A stretch of DNA of 64,000 nucleotides from Planococcus antarcticus DSM 14505 (lineage in GTDB: Bacteria; Bacillota; Bacilli; Bacillales_A; Planococcaceae), in contig NZ_CP016534.2 in NCBI RefSeq assembly GCF_001687565.2, positions 3,662,501 through 3,726,500 on the forward strand. The letters run 5' to 3'. The notes beneath the pieces were generated by a model. That model saw only the letters and a list, made by a program, of their open reading frames with translations. It did no database searches and was not told the origin of the DNA. This document shows, piece after piece, positions 39,701-47,902 of this stretch. The position numbers and the translations under genes were made by a program. Within the stretch, counting starts at the first letter, position 1. The number at the start of each line of letters is the position of its first letter.

Positions 39701-41102
39701 TTCTACTAGTTCTTTCTAAAAAAGTTACCATTTTATCTTTAATCTGAATTAGATTGGTTTCTTCCAATCCATATTCAAAACATTTGTATGATAACTGCTT
39801 CCACCATTCGGACACCAAATGGCTTGCGGTAGCACATTCCTCATATATTTTAGTTGGATCTAGCTGTTGCCATATAAACAAATTACTTGGAATTTTTAGC
39901 ATGTCTTTTAGTTTAGAAGTTAGTTGCTCATAACGCTTCCCAACAGTACTTTTTACTAAATCCTCATCTAACTCATTAACTTGAACCCTAGACCATTGAA
40001 TGACTTCCTCATCCAAATCACCTTTTTTAAATAATGATTTTATATTATTATCATTTTCCAAGTCATGTGTTCGACATACGAAAACGATGGATATTTTATT
40101 TTCCCTCTCAATATTCAATCTCTTAACCTGATTTATAATCTCGGCGCATACCAATAATGCATCTCTAGAATGTGCCATAGTCCAACGTAGTACATCCAAT
40201 TGATCTAAAATAATTACTGCTCTCTCATTTTTAGAAACACTGTGAATAGAATATGTAACCGATGCAGGTAATCCTAAATCTCCCCCCCACTTTTCTGCAG
40301 TCTTGCTAGGAATCCGTTTATCTAATTTAATTGCCAAATATGGTAGCGCTTTTTCTTCGCAAAAGTTAATAATATCTAACGTGCATCCACTTTTTCCTCT
40401 ACCAGCCTTTCCATGTATTATCAAAGAGTTGCCTGAATCTATTGTTTCTCTGCACATGGAAAATTCTTTTCGATTGATTAACCCACTTTCTAATGGAATA
40501 AACGCTGCTTTATATTCTTGATTTAATTCCATAAGTCTGAGCTTTATTCGTTCATCGACATCAAGGTTTTGAAAATTTCCTAGCAATGATTCTTCACCAA
40601 ATTTTTCTTCAATAGTTTTAGTAATGTTGCCTTCTGATTTACTAATTGACTCATCGACCATTGAAAGAAATGCCTTATCTTTAATGCTTAATAATGATTC
40701 ACGAAAATCAATTAGTGTATCGAATAGCTTAGAAAAGTACTCTTCAAAATCATCTGGTTGTTTAATGGGTATATGCTTGTATTCAGCTTTCTTATAATTG
40801 ACAAATTCCACAGCTTCTTTTCCCAATTCCTTGGTTATAACTTTAAGATCTTCTCTTGAGACATTGTAAGCATTAAATATCCTTTGTATTATCTTGATAC
40901 TAATATGATCCTGTTCTAAAAAATGCACAAAATGATTGCTATCAACCTCAGTGTCATTAAATTTCTGATTGAAGTCATTAATTTTATCCTCAATTTCTTT
41001 AATTAATTTTTTTTCCTCCCTATTTGTTAACCCACTTGATAAAATATAACCTGCAATATTTGGTGCTATTAAAGTTCCTGCTATGTATGTTAAAGAGCTC
41101 AT
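36714..41102 (-). CDS. Giant STAND-type P-loop NTPase with membrane-like N-terminus
   Basis: A 1462-residue protein. A hydrophobic N-terminal segment (about residues 4-24, YIAGTLIAPNIAGYIL) is followed by a helical, coiled-coil-like region to about 200. A NACHT/STAND-like ATPase module follows: Walker A GKAGRGKS (231-238), hhhhD Walker B VIILDQLDV (about 297-304) and VFVCRTHDL as a sensor-1-like strand. The remaining ~900 residues are alpha-helical and look like HEAT/ARM-type repeats. Such architecture is shared with bacterial NLR-like defence proteins, in which the repeats sense a phage product and the N-terminal domain is the effector. That role is inferred. The N-terminal region matches no effector I know. 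Directly beside IS copy 1; the gene is intact. Confidence 0.75.
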   Translation of the reverse strand: MSSLTYIAGTLIAPNIAGYILSSGLTNREEKKLIKEIEDKINDFNQKFNDTEVDSNHFVHFLEQDHISIKIIQRIFNAYNVSREDLKVITKELGKEAVEFVNYKKAEYKHIPIKQPDDFEEYFSKLFDTLIDFRESLLSIKDKAFLSMVDESISKSEGNITKTIEEKFGEESLLGNFQNLDVDERIKLRLMELNQEYKAAFIPLESGLINRKEFSMCRETIDSGNSLIIHGKAGRGKSGCTLDIINFCEEKALPYLAIKLDKRIPSKTAEKWGGDLGLPASVTYSIHSVSKNERAVIILDQLDVLRWTMAHSRDALLVCAEIINQVKRLNIERENKISIVFVCRTHDLENDNNIKSLFKKGDLDEEVIQWSRVQVNELDEDLVKSTVGKRYEQLTSKLKDMLKIPSNLFIWQQLDPTKIYEECATASHLVSEWWKQLSYKCFEYGLEETNLIQIKDKMVTFLERTSRIFIPLTILNENKSSLEFLSSNAFLIIHDNKVSFAHQSILDCFLAEKMLKRYYEGEDVIDIIGSKEKQTPGRRYQVQMFMQNLYEFDSQDFINAGQRIFEAKQIRHFVKFVFLEVLNQIENPDENIKYFIVNNCENEIYNNPLINNVIYSRPKYIRLLREYGILDKWLNDPSKKELVIKLLVSMSPNFETDDIDFIKKYLFNSQEDDNKLSKFFMYDINQDTDELFELRMKFYNRSPQMADMYLDLKSMLKKCEIRSIRLLAFLLENKIKSKGRIIYKYEEEFLYEDSEIFINNGEEVLNLLMPYIPTENEGNLLYSDWSEKTYHKGSLERACIQIIKKANAAIIGQEPEKFLESYKEFLGKGYYLFNEIILDGLYRLPERYSDFVITYLYGDLNSNIFDKTSGNGDELFIAKQILKKHSKYCSENNFTELEEKIVRYVSPKAKDSYMRRINYNRERNGNTVYWSFWGDFQKEILEVLPDERISNQRKDLIRTLSRKFSNGTTLYKYFGVSSGSVSSPVARKKLSNKNWIEIVTNSKINHKSPSRWKEGSGGIIDNSIEEFARSFGDAASEEPERMINIALLNKDKIMDVYIDFLFSGVAYSKYLDNVPEKLLEKMMMTFSYDYMSHRANYICSIIRNKKNVKWSQAILGILKDIAVNHENPEIGKPNITSRDDKEMCSFDMLQSNAINCVRGNAAQAIEQLLWNESMLFKQFKETIEQLTVDENPTVKLASIFALWPSYNIEKDWASEKILNLYEQDHRLAGFYDTKNMLFLLYPKYRERVLKVIEACYESEDEKIIEMGAFCLSEMFILKNEFVEVINNVDRMSEAQARGILQMTINYFNENKFNPLAKEIICEFKLSTLDLEVPISRLFYDNRIDLKRDKDFIIEIMNSRLSGRTVYAFVHYLEENSKSLVDYKDIIISMSYHLIKNSDSIVEDMYGIEDEISKLIIGLYDETSGSPIPDIKDIAKECLDIWDLMFEKQIGPIRSLSQQLMDR

Positions 41103-41412
41103 TTTCTACCCCCTATTCGATGCATATAAACAGTTCTATAAAAAAAGGTGTCCCTCACAACAATAACTCAGATTATCCACTGCAATTGTATGATTATTCC
41201 ATCTAGCCCTTGCTATTGCAAGGGCCTTTGCATTTCCATAAATCATTTGTGAATCGTGCGGGTGACAGTCACCAAATGGGAACTGCAGATATTCGAGCTC
41301 AAATCCCTTATTGAAATTTAATTTTAATCTATCTTCTTATCCAAAACTCATCTACAAAGTAATTTCTAATGAACGATAAATTAGAAATTTGATTGTTTAG
41401 AGTCTTGTTACT
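41103..41412. other. 310-bp intergenic stretch with small palindromes
   Basis: No gene seen. It contains a perfect hairpin GCCCTTGC-TATT-GCAAGGGC (41206-41225) and GGTGACAGTCACC (41261-41273). The first could terminate the tail-anchored gene transcript but has no U run. Confidence 0.4.
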
Positions 41413-41889
41413 TTAGTTTTTGTCTCTATCATTTAATTTAGCCGCGAAATAGGTTCCAACGGCACCAGTGACTAATACCAATCCACCGATAGCCAATTTT
41501 TCTACAGTATCCTTCCATTCTTTTCTTGCTTTATCGACCTGTTCTGTTAGAAAGCGTAGTTCCCCATAAATCATCCCCATTTCTTCTTCAGTTATATCTT
41601 CTTTATCTAATCTTTTAAACAAGTGATCTATTGTAGATTGATGGACGGATATCACCTTATCGTGTATTTTCTGATTTTGATCAGAAAGATTCACAATAAA
41701 ATTTAATATATCTTTTCCAAGCTCTGGAGTAGCCATTAATTTAGCTCTAAATGCTTCGTCAAACTCCACTATTTTTTCTTTTGATAATTTTGCTCTTTGA
41801 TTAAACATTTCCATACTCGTTAGAACATCTTGGTAGTCATCTTGTGGAAAATCAATATTCTCATTGGCATTCTTATTTTTACTTTTCAT
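41413..41889 (-). CDS. Small tail-anchored helical protein of unknown function
   Basis: A 158-residue protein: a polar, mostly helical body with heptad-like spacing (about 20-130), then one C-terminal transmembrane segment (132-150, KLAIGGLVLVTGAVGTYFAA) and a short charged tail. It would be membrane-bound with its body in the cytoplasm. I do not recognise the family. It is upstream of the 1462-aa NTPase on the same strand with a 310-bp gap. A functional pairing is possible because both have membrane-like segments, but the gap makes an operon uncertain. The ribosome site AAGGGG precedes the ATG. Confidence 0.7.
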   Translation of the reverse strand: MKSKNKNANENIDFPQDDYQDVLTSMEMFNQRAKLSKEKIVEFDEAFRAKLMATPELGKDILNFIVNLSDQNQKIHDKVISVHQSTIDHLFKRLDKEDITEEEMGMIYGELRFLTEQVDKARKEWKDTVEKLAIGGLVLVTGAVGTYFAAKLNDRDKN

Positions 41890-42013
41890 TTAAAAAATCC
41901 CCTTTTAATCGATTTGATCTTACATCATAAGCTATGTTTTTCTTACGATAAGGATTGATAATTATGTAAATTATAACACCATAAGAATCAGTATAATCAG
42001 ATTTAAGTATGGT

Positions 42014-42058
42014 AAAAAATAAGCCCACAAATCTAGATCAAAGATTTGTGGGCTTATT
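42014..42058 (-). terminator. Strong intrinsic terminator downstream of the RES gene
   Basis: Perfect 17-bp inverted repeat (42018-42034 / 42042-42058, AATAAGCCCACAAATCT). A poly-A left flank gives a U run on the minus strand. The right-hand side also ends in TT, so partial bidirectional function is possible. Confidence 0.92.
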
Positions 42059-42118
42059 CTTACCTAACAAGCATGATGCGGGTTCTCCATAACCTATATA
42101 TACGAAAACAATCCAAAA

Positions 42119-42170
42119 TTTCGCACTTATTTATGATAAGGCTCACCGTGATGTATCAAAGTGAGGTTTT
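42119..42170. repeat. Hairpin repeat / 3' gene remnant, copy Y
   Basis: Aligns with copy X at 34090-34143 (shared CACTTA-TTATG-TA-GG-TCACCGT ... AAGTGAGGTTTT). The outer stem is partly degraded here. On the minus strand it reads HHGEPYHK-stop. The RES gene stop codon and its last codons lie within this repeat. Confidence 0.55.
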
Positions 42171-43364
42171 TAGTCTACCTCTAAAGTGCGAAACTTTTTT
42201 CAAGGTTAGCCCGCCCTTGCTCTGATGGTCATTACAATCTTCATTTTCAAAAAACAACACGTAAGCTTTTTCGTTATTGAGAGAACTCGGATATACAATA
42301 CCGTCAATTCCAGAGTTTCTATATTTAAAAACATATCTAAAATATTCTGTAACAATTTGTGTAGGCACATAGTCCACATGCTCTCTGCCATCTTTTTCAA
42401 TTGGTTTTGTAAAATCATTTAAAAAACTATAAAAGAATTTTACTACCCAACGTTTTTCTCGTTCCTCTTCATCAAAGATGCTAGGTAACTTTGGTAAAGA
42501 CGTTAAATCTAGTAACATTAATTTTTCATTATTAACAAATTCACCAATACTTGCTACCACGTTCTCACCCGGTCTATATTTCACTTCCAGTAAAGCTGTT
42601 TCTTCACTTTCTGCTCCATAAAACATCGGAATCCCAGCTGGACTCATTCTATTTGAACTTTCCGCATAATCTTTTGCCGGTGTTCCAATTTCTTTTGCTT
42701 TATGAAACAACTCACCCTTTGAAGATACGCGGGCTCTAAAAAATTTGCTCGATGCTATTGGTTTAATCAACTTTAATTCCTCAACAAAACCAGCTATATT
42801 ATCCAAAATCTCATGTGGTACTACTCGTTGCTTTTTGTTACCTGAGTGATAGGAGCTATTCAAAAATAGATAACGCATACTATGTTTTACTTGTTCAGAA
42901 AAATCGTTCCATGTGTAAAATAACTCTTCGTCCCGCGTTGAGCCATATGGGTCAGATTTACACCACATTGTATCCATCAATGCGTCTCTAATGTCTTTAA
43001 ATAAACAGTCTGTATTTATACCAACTTCACCATATAAAACATTTTCAGTGAAATCCCATCCATCATATATTTCAACCCCTAGATATCCACCTTCCCTTGA
43101 ATCATAGCCTACACCTTCGTCGTTAGGGTCTCCCCATTCAAATTTAATACCTGTCATAATAAATTCCATTATTAAATCAATGTCAGCAGCTAAAGTACAT
43201 TCACCTTCAGCGCCACAATAATCACATTTATCAGCAGTTGCATTTTCTTCAATACAATTCTGAATATGTATGTCAGAAACACATTCAGAACACACGAATT
43301 TATCTCCGAGGGTACTAAAACCTAACTCATTTTGTCTGATAAGCAAATTTTTATGATAACCCAT
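42156..43364 (-). CDS. HEPN/RES N-terminal and RES domain protein
   Basis: A 402-residue protein. The N-terminal domain begins with a zinc-ribbon-like cysteine set (C25xxC28, C37, C47xxC50) and resembles the HEPN/RES N-terminal domain. The RES domain is C-terminal (about 205-395): FFRARV, NRMSPAGIPMFYGAESEETALLEV and IDGIVYPSS hold the Arg, Tyr and Glu/Ser typical of RES toxins. RES domains degrade NAD+ or ADP-ribosylate targets, starving the cell. RES toxins of TA pairs have an Xre-type antitoxin gene next to them, but none is visible here, which fits the stand-alone HEPN-RES class seen in conflict systems. Its last codons lie in a repeat, so the extreme C-terminus may be altered. Confidence 0.82.
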   Translation of the reverse strand: MGYHKNLLIRQNELGFSTLGDKFVCSECVSDIHIQNCIEENATADKCDYCGAEGECTLAADIDLIMEFIMTGIKFEWGDPNDEGVGYDSREGGYLGVEIYDGWDFTENVLYGEVGINTDCLFKDIRDALMDTMWCKSDPYGSTRDEELFYTWNDFSEQVKHSMRYLFLNSSYHSGNKKQRVVPHEILDNIAGFVEELKLIKPIASSKFFRARVSSKGELFHKAKEIGTPAKDYAESSNRMSPAGIPMFYGAESEETALLEVKYRPGENVVASIGEFVNNEKLMLLDLTSLPKLPSIFDEEEREKRWVVKFFYSFLNDFTKPIEKDGREHVDYVPTQIVTEYFRYVFKYRNSGIDGIVYPSSLNNEKAYVLFFENEDCNDHQSKGGLTLKKVSHFRGRLKTSL

Positions 43365-43542
43365 TATTTAGCACCATCCTCTAAAACATCTTATACTCAT
43401 TCTAATTTAATTGTATTTTGTAGCTTTATATTTTGTTTCAGTTAGAAAAGGACTGTATTTCTATGTTCCAGAGCATGATACTTAAAGAAATTAGGAAAAT
43501 AAAAATGACCTTTACCAAACTTAATGGCTTTTTCTATAAGTA

Positions 43543-46500
43543 TCACAATCTTACATCGACTACGTAAGCTCTCACTTCCCTTACGTTATCTGTTAGTTTT
43601 TCAGCTTGTTCATCAAAAAATATTTTCGCTTCTTCTATAGATACCTTTGGGATTTTTCTTCTCCTATTTTCATCTTTCCACATTTCACTATCAAACCAAC
43701 CAATGAGATAAAGTCCATATTTGCAAGTGTTATTTTTTAAATATCTATCTACAAGTTGTGTTTCCATAGCAGTTTTTAGTTCTGAATGCCAATTTCCTTT
43801 TACCTCTACAATTACACTAATAATTTCATGACTGTCTCGGTCTGGTTGTTTTAATATAGCATCTACCTGCAGATCTGTTCGTTGCCCTTGAATATTACCA
43901 GTTGTCTTACGAATCTCGACTTCTCTATTAACAATAATACCTTTTCCTTTAAGGTCTTCTATAAAATGCTTTTTAACATAATCAGAAAACTCGTTTTCTG
44001 TGCGAGGATTAAATTTTTTCTCACCTAAATCATTCCATAAAAAAACATTTTCCGGTGTTTCCCCATGCAGTTTTTGCTCGAATCGTTCTAAAGAGTCTTC
44101 TATAACATCTAATAATTGCTCTCCGCTTTGCACAAAACGAAAATCTTTATTGCTTGTTAAGTTTATAATATCAATAGGAGTAGGCGGCGCCCAAGTACGG
44201 CGACGGGTCTTATTTTTTGCTTCTATAAGAATTGGTCTTAACCATGTCGAATCTTCAGGGAAGTGTTCAATAATACGAGCTATTTCATCACAAGACTTGA
44301 GAGTACCTCTATTTTCTAAACTTCGTAATAAAGAATTACGAAAATCAGCTATTTCTTCCCTTGGTGTTACAAAATGTGCTACATCTTCATTCGAATAATC
44401 TGGATCTCCTGAAAAAGGGAACTGTTCTAGTAGCCATATATAAAGGTCTCCTAATATCTCTTCTCCCATGTGAGAAGTTTCGCGCATTGTACTTGCAATA
44501 GAAAACATAACCTCATGCCCGAATGCTCTGTCTTCATGAATAATTGGCCATGCTTTCTCCCATTCAGTGTCTCCTCCATGGATTAGCAATTCTCGTATAG
44601 CATTTACAGTCTTTGCTCTTCTTTTTTCTTCAGTAGGTAAAGGATTTGTAAGAAAGGAACGAGTAAAATTAATTGCATCAACTACTCGCTTTTTAAAAAG
44701 AATTCTTAGCATTGAATCCATAGATCCTACTGCTAAATTCTCGTCTTCTAGTTTACATAAAATGTTCTGGGTTATTTGATCATCCCAACACTCTTCTAAA
44801 GCATTGATAATAAAAATGTAATTAAATTTTTGATTCTCTCTATCTACTAAGATAAGCACTAAATCAATTACTTGATCCGGAATGCAAGTATATGCCAAGT
44901 TTACTATTTTACTACGAGTTACTTCCTCTTCACTACCTGTTGATATTGGGCACACCAAAATAGCCGGTAACCACTTCTTCCAAACCTCTTTAGAAAGAGT
45001 GGATAAAAAATCAGCATCGTACTTTAAAATTAATGAAAGGGCTTGATATCCTGCAAATGCTGGCCGATGAATTACATCTACTTTGAAGGATTCTTTCTCG
45101 TCAATAATTGCTTTTAATATATAAGTTTTTGCTACTTCTATAATACGAATTTTGGTTGATTCACTAACGATTTTCCAACCTTTTAACATTGTTAAATCAG
45201 TGTTTAGTTCATCTATAGATCGACCTTCTGAATTATGAGCCATATAAAAATTTAGTCTCCACCAATCATCAAGTGACCCTGCTTCAATCTTATCTAAGTA
45301 GCTTGAAACCTCATTCTCTGTTAGAAAAGAGACTTTAGAAGGTTTATTATTTTCTATTAATCTTTTCCTTGCTTTGCTTTTTGACTCTCTTTCTCTCATC
45401 TTCTGTGCTTCTACTGAATTAAGTAAAATGGGCTCGAAAGATTTTTTACTTAAGACTTCAAGAGCCGGGGTTTCCTTTGATACTTTATGAATCAATTCAA
45501 TCTGCATGTAGTTAGAAACTTCGAAAGTATTCCAAATTAATTGTGCCCATATATCTTGTTCTATTTTGTTCTCTGTACTCAATAGACATGAAATTAACCA
45601 AGAGATATCTATTGCAGATATCAGCCGAAAATCTTGAATCTTTTCAGCAATTTTTTCTTTGTCTTTAATGTTATTGAACATGGCTAATATTAAAGCATGC
45701 CGTCTTTTATCAATAGTTCGAATCTCTTCAAAAATACTTAATTGATCAAAAAGAACCAATCTTGAAAACATTGCTTTAGAAAAAGGATTAATTATATTCC
45801 CAACCTCTAGATGGTTCCAAGATTTCTGTAAAATTTGATTCACAAGCTCTTTAAAACGATTTTCTAAGTCATGAATTGAAGGTTGTTCAACTACCCAATC
45901 TAATGCAATAGGAAGATCTTCAATATGAATTTCACTAATCAAATTTTGCGACAGAAACATATCATATGCGCCAAAGTAATTCTTTTGTTTTTTAGGAGTC
46001 AAAAGCTGAAGTAATTCTTTTACCGTAAGATACTTAGGCCACAGTGCATTTAATGCAATGCCTTTTAAACCATCTCTAGGATCATCTCCAATTTCAGAAT
46101 TGGCTAGAGGTAATAGTTTCTTAATATGAGATGCTTCCCCTATTTCTTTGACAGCCCACGCAGCCTGCTCTCTAATAGGTAAAAGTTCACTTGCGTTAAG
46201 GGCTAAATCTAACATGATAGAATTTAAATTCGTTAACCTACAAGATTTAGCTATCTCTATCGCTTCTCTTTTAGCAAATATAGATTTACTTCCATCCATA
46301 ATAAACTCTTTCAACTGTTCTTCCAAAGCAGGATGGAAAAGATTGGAATATCGATACTGGTTATCAAAATTCCATTTCAAAATTTCCCCATCTTCCAATT
46401 GTTTTAACAATTCTTCTACTAAAATCTCTTTATTGTCATTACTAGTATTACTAATGTCACTCCGGAGTAAAACAAAGGGATCTCGTTTGACAATCACCTT

Positions 46501-47709
46501 ATATATATCGTCACTCATACTAGCTAACCAAGCAGAAACTTCGTGTAATTGCGGTACTAACTTACGGTCTTGATCTTCTGGATGTTCAATTAAATTTAAT
46601 ATTTGTTTTACTGATAACTTTTTTTCAATCAAATACCAAGCCGCTAAAAATTCAGCATATGTTTGATGTGTCCAACCAAATCGATTAACTCCTCTAGATG
46701 TAAACAGTCCAGTAGATAAGGTGTCCACTAAATTGGATTCCTTTTCAACAAGATTTTCTTCTAAATGAAGTTGTCCTCCATATGACAATTCTTGTGTAGT
46801 AACGTCTTCTTTAAGTACATTTCCAAAATCCAAGCCTCTCCATATAGCATATTTATTCGAAAAGACAGTTACTGCTGCAATTCGAGAAGCGACTTGTAAA
46901 CGCTCGCGACTAGTGAGCTGCTCTTTCTTATTCAGTTGATTTTCATTTGTCTCTTCACATAATAATTTACAACCTGATAAATAAATTTCCTTTCGAGTAG
47001 CAGGAAGTTTTCCATCTTTTTTATAGTTATTAATAAGTAAAAGAAGTGTAATCGGCTTTATAGCAAATGAAATAGCTTCATTTATTAGAACTTCATGTAA
47101 AAAAGCTTCACTATTCAACTCATTCTTCAATACGGCTTCTACTACATCTTTTCGACGTAGAGGTGCTAATTCAAAAATCTCGACATTCTCTTTTCCCCAT
47201 AATTGAATCAATCCCGCTTCTAACGAATTAGGCCAGTCAGCAGTTCTGGAAGTAACACGAAGAAATAGACGATCGATAGGGCAGTTTCTAAACTCTTTAA
47301 TTAATATTGATGTTAAATAATCTGCTTCTAACAAACATTCGTCTAGACTATCCAGAAAGAGGTACAAATTATAGTCGCCCTCTATCCACTTTTGAAAAAG
47401 TGGATGATCAAATAAGCTACGGTAAAGAGTGTAATCCGTTCCGCAAGAGCGCAAATCAACAGACATAGTTATTGTAGCTTTATGAAAGATTTCTTTTGCT
47501 TCTTCGATTGCAAATGTCTTTCCAGAACCAGGTTCTCCTAGTAAACCCAAACACTGTTTCTTAGAAATCACCTCATATGAAACTACGTCGGGGTTATAGA
47601 TTCTTCCGTATTGGGAGTCGGGGTCATAAAGATAACCACTGTCAGTTAGGTTTATAGAGCCAGTTCTTGGACACCAAAAACGCTTCCATTCATATATTAC
47701 TTTTTGCAA
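43543..47709 (-). CDS. NACHT NTPase fused to a C-terminal PD-(D/E)XK-like nuclease domain
   Basis: A 1388-residue protein. The NACHT module is at the very N-terminus: Walker A GEPGSGKT (58-65), extended Walker B YLFLDSLDE (116-124) and FLRVTSRTADW as sensor strand. About 900 residues of helical repeats follow. Residues about 1240-1370 look like a restriction-type nuclease: D1279 in RTDLQVDAIL, then E1302-V-K1304 in VIVEVKGNW, with Q1318 in TQLVDRYL. By analogy with bacterial NLRs, a phage signal would drive oligomerisation and activate DNA cutting; this is inference. Unlike Avs proteins with N-terminal nucleases, the putative effector here is C-terminal. Intact, with AT-rich codon use like the other large gene at 36714. 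Confidence 0.82.
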   Translation of the reverse strand: MQKVIYEWKRFWCPRTGSINLTDSGYLYDPDSQYGRIYNPDVVSYEVISKKQCLGLLGEPGSGKTFAIEEAKEIFHKATITMSVDLRSCGTDYTLYRSLFDHPLFQKWIEGDYNLYLFLDSLDECLLEADYLTSILIKEFRNCPIDRLFLRVTSRTADWPNSLEAGLIQLWGKENVEIFELAPLRRKDVVEAVLKNELNSEAFLHEVLINEAISFAIKPITLLLLINNYKKDGKLPATRKEIYLSGCKLLCEETNENQLNKKEQLTSRERLQVASRIAAVTVFSNKYAIWRGLDFGNVLKEDVTTQELSYGGQLHLEENLVEKESNLVDTLSTGLFTSRGVNRFGWTHQTYAEFLAAWYLIEKKLSVKQILNLIEHPEDQDRKLVPQLHEVSAWLASMSDDIYKVIVKRDPFVLLRSDISNTSNDNKEILVEELLKQLEDGEILKWNFDNQYRYSNLFHPALEEQLKEFIMDGSKSIFAKREAIEIAKSCRLTNLNSIMLDLALNASELLPIREQAAWAVKEIGEASHIKKLLPLANSEIGDDPRDGLKGIALNALWPKYLTVKELLQLLTPKKQKNYFGAYDMFLSQNLISEIHIEDLPIALDWVVEQPSIHDLENRFKELVNQILQKSWNHLEVGNIINPFSKAMFSRLVLFDQLSIFEEIRTIDKRRHALILAMFNNIKDKEKIAEKIQDFRLISAIDISWLISCLLSTENKIEQDIWAQLIWNTFEVSNYMQIELIHKVSKETPALEVLSKKSFEPILLNSVEAQKMRERESKSKARKRLIENNKPSKVSFLTENEVSSYLDKIEAGSLDDWWRLNFYMAHNSEGRSIDELNTDLTMLKGWKIVSESTKIRIIEVAKTYILKAIIDEKESFKVDVIHRPAFAGYQALSLILKYDADFLSTLSKEVWKKWLPAILVCPISTGSEEEVTRSKIVNLAYTCIPDQVIDLVLILVDRENQKFNYIFIINALEECWDDQITQNILCKLEDENLAVGSMDSMLRILFKKRVVDAINFTRSFLTNPLPTEEKRRAKTVNAIRELLIHGGDTEWEKAWPIIHEDRAFGHEVMFSIASTMRETSHMGEEILGDLYIWLLEQFPFSGDPDYSNEDVAHFVTPREEIADFRNSLLRSLENRGTLKSCDEIARIIEHFPEDSTWLRPILIEAKNKTRRRTWAPPTPIDIINLTSNKDFRFVQSGEQLLDVIEDSLERFEQKLHGETPENVFLWNDLGEKKFNPRTENEFSDYVKKHFIEDLKGKGIIVNREVEIRKTTGNIQGQRTDLQVDAILKQPDRDSHEIISVIVEVKGNWHSELKTAMETQLVDRYLKNNTCKYGLYLIGWFDSEMWKDENRRRKIPKVSIEEAKIFFDEQAEKLTDNVREVRAYVVDVRL

Positions 47710-47902
47710 GGCTAAACCACCTCTACTTTTCCATTACTTATTAAAATTTAGTAGTATTTGAAGGCTTATCAAAAAACCCCAATTGGAACTGTTTCACAGC
47801 TTGAAATGTAACTGATTATGAACTGAAATTAGAGAGAAAATAATACCTTCCCCTGAACCCATCTATTTTCTTATTCATAAAATACCTCTCCCTTTATATT
47901 TT

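Noticed and set aside
42156..43364. RES/Xre toxin-antitoxin pair
   Set aside because: No Xre-type antitoxin ORF is adjacent; the neighbouring genes are a tail-anchored protein and a NACHT protein.
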